Origin: RPQJ01 sp963732415
GTDB lineage: Bacteria > Pseudomonadota > Gammaproteobacteria > Steroidobacterales > Steroidobacteraceae
Length of the DNA: 64,000 nt
Reading direction: 5' to 3'
NCBI GenBank assembly: GCA_963732415.1
Contig: CAVSZK010000019.1
Location: 620,001 to 684,000 of the forward strand
The position numbers were made by a program, and so were the translations under genes. Under the pieces are notes generated by a model. It was not told the origin of the DNA. It searched no databases and worked only from the letters and a program-made list of their open reading frames with translations. Each line of letters opens with the position of its first letter. Within the stretch, counting starts at the first letter, position 1. Of this stretch, positions 61,220 through 64,000 are shown one piece after another.

Positions 61220-62232
61220 ATATCGAAGTAATCGTCCTGCAGCAGGTTTACCGTCGGCACCCGGCCGGTGGCCGCCCCCGCAGCGTGGATGCTGTCCTGG
61301 GTCGGGATCGTGTCGGTTTCGGGGCGGTAGGCAGCGCTGCGACGCAGGCGGTCGGTTCTGGTCTTTATGTCCGAGAGGTCCAGGACCTGATTTTCCAGGA
61401 CAGTAATTGCACGCGCCACCTTTCCCAGCAGCGCCTCGCACTGCTCCGGCGTCCCGTAGCTCGAATCGTAGACCCGGCGAAGCGTCGTCTGCCGCGAAAG
61501 GTCAGCTAGTTCCTCGGCAGCCAATCGCTCATACAGCCACTCGGCGCATGCGATCACCGCCAGGTTCACGGCGCGCCGTCCTTCCAGGCTCAGTGACTCG
61601 AACAGGGGCGGAGCATCCGCTTCGACCGCGTGCCTGCCGTCGTCCAGGTCGGTCACGACCGTGAGCGCAGAATCGATACGCAGGGACCGTGCGGCGATCT
61701 CCTCCTCCAGCTTGCGGCGGGCGAAGTAATTCCAGAATCCTCCCAGCCCGCCCAGCCGTTGCTGCGCGAATTTCTGCTCCGCCTGGAGCTGGTCGCTCAG
61801 GACCCGTGCCTCGACGAGTTCACGGTCGAAGTCAGCCAGCCGGGCACGCTTTCCGCTCTCGAACTCGGCAAGCTGCCGCTTCCGCTCGCGATCCTTCTGC
61901 TGCCCCGCGAGCTCGCTGGCGAATTTTTCGACGTGATGTGAAGCCGTACGCCACAGGGCCTTGAGCTGGAAATACAGCAGGCTCTTGTGGCCCTCTTCCG
62001 GCCGCCCAAGATAGGCCTCCAGCGCCACAAGCTGCTCCTCGACCCTCATGGTCGCTCCTTCCTGGAGCTTGAGCCGGTCCAGGAGTCGGTGCCGATCGTC
62101 GTCGAGCGTGCCCAGTTCCTTCTTGAGTTCCGCCCTGTTGCGGAACAGCTCGACGAGGCGCTGATCCTCGGCCGACGGTCTGCGCCCGGCGAGTCGACGG
62201 ACCAGCCCGCCTACGTCATCACTCAGATTCAT
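61198..62232 (-). CDS. Coiled-coil protein of unknown function
   Basis: 344 residues, with strongly charged heptad-like segments (about 30-85 and 105-165: E-L-K-K-E-L, E-R-K-R-Q-L-A-E-F, A-R-V-L-S-D-Q-L-Q-A-E) and a helical C-terminal half. No membrane segment or signal. The start at 62232 overlaps the end of the yqiB-like gene by 14 bases, so the two are likely one unit with the gene above. Family not recognised. Confidence 0.65.
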   Translation of the reverse strand: MNLSDDVGGLVRRLAGRRPSAEDQRLVELFRNRAELKKELGTLDDDRHRLLDRLKLQEGATMRVEEQLVALEAYLGRPEEGHKSLLYFQLKALWRTASHHVEKFASELAGQQKDRERKRQLAEFESGKRARLADFDRELVEARVLSDQLQAEQKFAQQRLGGLGGFWNYFARRKLEEEIAARSLRIDSALTVVTDLDDGRHAVEADAPPLFESLSLEGRRAVNLAVIACAEWLYERLAAEELADLSRQTTLRRVYDSSYGTPEQCEALLGKVARAITVLENQVLDLSDIKTRTDRLRRSAAYRPETDTIPTQDSIHAAGAATGRVPTVNLLQDDYFDIYRVLLR

Positions 62233-62710
62233 GTGTGTTGCCGCCTGCTCCCGCGGGTAGCGCAGCAAAGCGATGACCGCGGCCCACACAGTAATCAAGC
62301 CACTTGTTCAGCAGCATGTTGCGCAGCCAGCGGTCGCCAAGGGAGGCCGACACGCGCGAACGAATCGCAGCCAGGCCCGGATGTCGCTGCCAGCGGCCGC
62401 AGCGGCCGGCCTCGGCGAGGCGTGCATCGTGGTAAACGCGAACCTCGAGGTCGGGGTCGGCCACCAGGCCCGGTTCGTCGTCGAAGAGATAAGTGAGCCG
62501 GAAAACCGTCGTGTACGGACTGTGCTCGATAGCGTCGAGGTGGAGGTCGCAGTCGGAGGGCACGCTCGACACGCGGCGCCCGGTCAGTCCACGCAGGTCC
62601 CCAGCCAGCCCGCGAAGCCGCACGTAGTTGCTCTCGTAAAGCGTCATCAGGCCAACGAAACTCGCGGGCTTCGCTCGCCAGGATGTGACGCACAAGCTGT
62701 CCGCGATCAT
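62219..62710 (-). CDS. yqiB: DUF1249 (YqiB-like) protein
   Basis: 163 residues, close to the ~140 of E. coli YqiB. The pattern is Y-E-S-N-Y-x-R-L (~25), L-H-L-x-x-I-E-x-S-P-Y-T-T-V-F-R-L-T-Y (~55), P-D-L-E-V-R-V-Y-H-D-A-R-L-A-E (~86) and N-x-x-L-x-x-W-L-D-Y-C-V-G-x-G (~133). Function unestablished; it is common across gammaproteobacteria, where it usually neighbours nudF/cpdA/parE. Here it lies 61 bp from ppsR. Confidence 0.82.
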   Translation of the reverse strand: MIADSLCVTSWRAKPASFVGLMTLYESNYVRLRGLAGDLRGLTGRRVSSVPSDCDLHLDAIEHSPYTTVFRLTYLFDDEPGLVADPDLEVRVYHDARLAEAGRCGRWQRHPGLAAIRSRVSASLGDRWLRNMLLNKWLDYCVGRGHRFAALPAGAGGNTHESE

Positions 62711-62771
62711 TGGCCGACTATATCACAGCGTTTTTCCGCTTCTGTGACGCGCACCACAACCGAGAGACCCC

Positions 62772-63596
62772 TCACGGACGCAGCCTGCGCTCGATCCCCA
62801 GGCGATCGATGATCCGGCTTGCGATCTCTTCGACCGAGCACTCGGTCGTGTCGATCGTCGGCACGCCGAAGCGCTGGAACAACGCCTCGGCGCTGCGTAC
62901 TTCAAAGTCGCACTGGGCCGCAGACGAATAGCGGCCGCCCGGCCGGCGCTCGGTGCGTATCTGCCTGAGCCGCTGCGGGTCGATCGTCAGACCGAACAGC
63001 TTGGCCGCGTGCGGGGCCACCATCGCGGGCAACTTCCGGCTCTCGAAGTCGTCCTCGGTGAGCGGGTAGTTGGCGGCATATACGCCGTACTGCATCGCCA
63101 TGTAGATGCAGGTTGGCGTCTTGCCCGAGCGCGAAACCCCGATCAGGATCACGTCTGCCCGCGAGTAGTCGGCGACGATACCCCCGTCGTCGGCCGAGAG
63201 CGCAAAATTGGTCGCGTCGATGCGCGCGCTGTAGAGGACCTGGTCCGCGATGCCGTGCGCGCGGCCCTCGCGCTCGGACGACCTGACGGCGAGCTCGGTC
63301 TCCAGCGGCAATATGAACGCGTCGAAAAAATCGAGGAACAGTCCGTTGCTGGTCTTCACGACCGAACGCAATTCGCTTTTGACCAGCGTGCTGAACACCA
63401 CCGGACGGATGCCATCTGCGGCAGCCGTCGCGTCGATCTTTCTTACGGCTTCCACTGCCTTGTCAACGCTGGATATAAATGGCAGAGTCACTTGTCGGAA
63501 TTCGAGGCCTTCGAATTGCGTAAGCAAGCTGTGTCCCATCGTTTCGGCAGTCACGCCGGTCTGGTCCGAGACGAAAAACACGGTTCTCCGGTTCAT
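62772..63596 (-). CDS. ppsR: PEP synthetase regulatory protein (bifunctional kinase/pyrophosphorylase)
   Basis: 274 residues, the DUF299 family. The P-loop is G-V-S-R-S-G-K-T (153-160), the N-terminus is M-N-R-R-T-V-F-F-V-S-D-Q-T-G-V-T-A-E, and D-D-F-E-S-R-K-L-P follows near 185. It phosphorylates and dephosphorylates a threonine in PEP synthase, controlling gluconeogenic flux. It is divergent from the ppsA start 76 bp away, the standard arrangement, which strengthens both calls. Confidence 0.95.
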   Translation of the reverse strand: MNRRTVFFVSDQTGVTAETMGHSLLTQFEGLEFRQVTLPFISSVDKAVEAVRKIDATAAADGIRPVVFSTLVKSELRSVVKTSNGLFLDFFDAFILPLETELAVRSSEREGRAHGIADQVLYSARIDATNFALSADDGGIVADYSRADVILIGVSRSGKTPTCIYMAMQYGVYAANYPLTEDDFESRKLPAMVAPHAAKLFGLTIDPQRLRQIRTERRPGGRYSSAAQCDFEVRSAEALFQRFGVPTIDTTECSVEEIASRIIDRLGIERRLRP

Positions 63597-63672
63597 TCGC
63601 GCGATTCACTCCGCTGCACTTCAGGCCCGTGCAGTCTTTCATCCATCCTTGGCAGGTAGCAAGAGGCGATCC

Positions 63673-64000
63673 TTGAGCCGCTATACAATTTCGTTCAGCG
63701 AACTGGGCCGCCACGACGTTGCAACCGTCGGCGGCAAGAATTCTTCACTCGGCGAGATGATCGCCAATCTGGCAGCCCTTGGCGTTTCGGTTCCCGGGGG
63801 CTACGCGACAACCGCGGACGCCTACCGTGAATTCCTCGAGCACGATGGCCTCGCGGCACGGATCAAGGCCGAGCTGGACACACTCGACGTGGACGACGTC
63901 GGGCGTCTCGCCGAGACCGGCGCCCTGATCCGCGGCTGGATAATGGCCGCACCTTTCCCCGCCCCGCTGCATCGGGAAATCACCGAGCGATACGCTACGA
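63673..64000 (+). CDS. ppsA: Phosphoenolpyruvate synthase, N-terminal part (runs off the window)
   Basis: Only the first ~109 residues are in the window. They read S-R-Y-T-I-S-F-S-E-L-G-R-H-D-V-A, then V-G-G-K-N-S-S-L-G-E-M (ATP-grasp start), V-P-G-G-Y-A-T-T and the A-Y-R-E-F-L segment, matching PpsA. The enzyme makes PEP from pyruvate and ATP. The start is TTG at 63673 with AGAGG upstream; no closer ATG exists. Partial gene. Confidence 0.92.
   Translation, partial: MSRYTISFSELGRHDVATVGGKNSSLGEMIANLAALGVSVPGGYATTADAYREFLEHDGLAARIKAELDTLDVDDVGRLAETGALIRGWIMAAPFPAPLHREITERYAT

Overview
The window is GC-rich, densely coded DNA that looks like a gammaproteobacterial chromosome, probably an uncultured, metabolically versatile lineage. 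The evidence is a PpsR/PpsA divergent pair, a YqiB (DUF1249) protein, a Prc-type tail-specific protease, tandem RND pumps with a lipoprotein adaptor, a large TonB-dependent receptor, a TPR-sulfotransferase and a GlyGly-CTERM-like secreted protein. The exact family cannot be fixed from sequence reading alone.

Region 1 (1 to about 10,311) reads as the end of a genomic island. It holds a secreted Ig-domain lipoprotein, a TolB/TPR membrane protein, a small DUF4760-like membrane protein, a tyrosine recombinase, a DUF1254/DUF1214 exported protein divergent from an AraC-type regulator, and an intact IS30-family element with 28-bp terminal inverted repeats. It stops at a 23-bp remnant that matches the 3' end of a tmRNA gene (half T arm, acceptor strand with U70, discriminator A, CCA), directly followed by a strong intrinsic terminator. 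That is the expected right junction of an element integrated into ssrA.

Region 2 (10,471-17,879) has a small XRE regulator and a six-gene minus-strand operon for a hydrogenase-4/complex-I-like membrane complex (HyfB-C-E-F-G-I order). Both cysteine pairs that bind Ni-Fe in true hydrogenases are absent from its large subunit, so it belongs with the poorly characterised energy-converting hydrogenase-related (Ehr) complexes. A perfect palindrome sits upstream of it.

Region 3 (18,053-40,342) looks like one uptake-and-catabolism neighbourhood. It contains an exported amidohydrolase, a TPR-sulfotransferase, a TonB-dependent receptor, a GcvT-like folate protein coupled to two phytoene-desaturase-like flavoproteins, an APC permease coupled to a Rieske oxygenase, a decayed P1-type aminopeptidase, and a tight six-gene operon (aminotransferase, aldehyde dehydrogenase, CoA-transferase A and B, second aminotransferase, exported propeller/PHP hydrolase). 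The inferred theme is breakdown of an N-methylated, beta-amino or peptide-linked amine; the substrate is unknown.

Region 4 (40,557-51,387) is mixed: an unknown exported protein, an orphan molybdopterin oxidoreductase, a repeat protein with a membrane/Arg-rich tail, an ABC-F ATPase, a quinone oxidoreductase-like enzyme, a Gfo/Idh/MocA-FMN hydroxyacid oxidase pair and two tiny membrane proteins. Region 5 (51,479-64,000) is housekeeping and envelope: the Prc protease, a palindrome, an adaptor with two RND pumps, a coiled-coil protein, YqiB, PpsR and the start of PpsA, which runs off the window.
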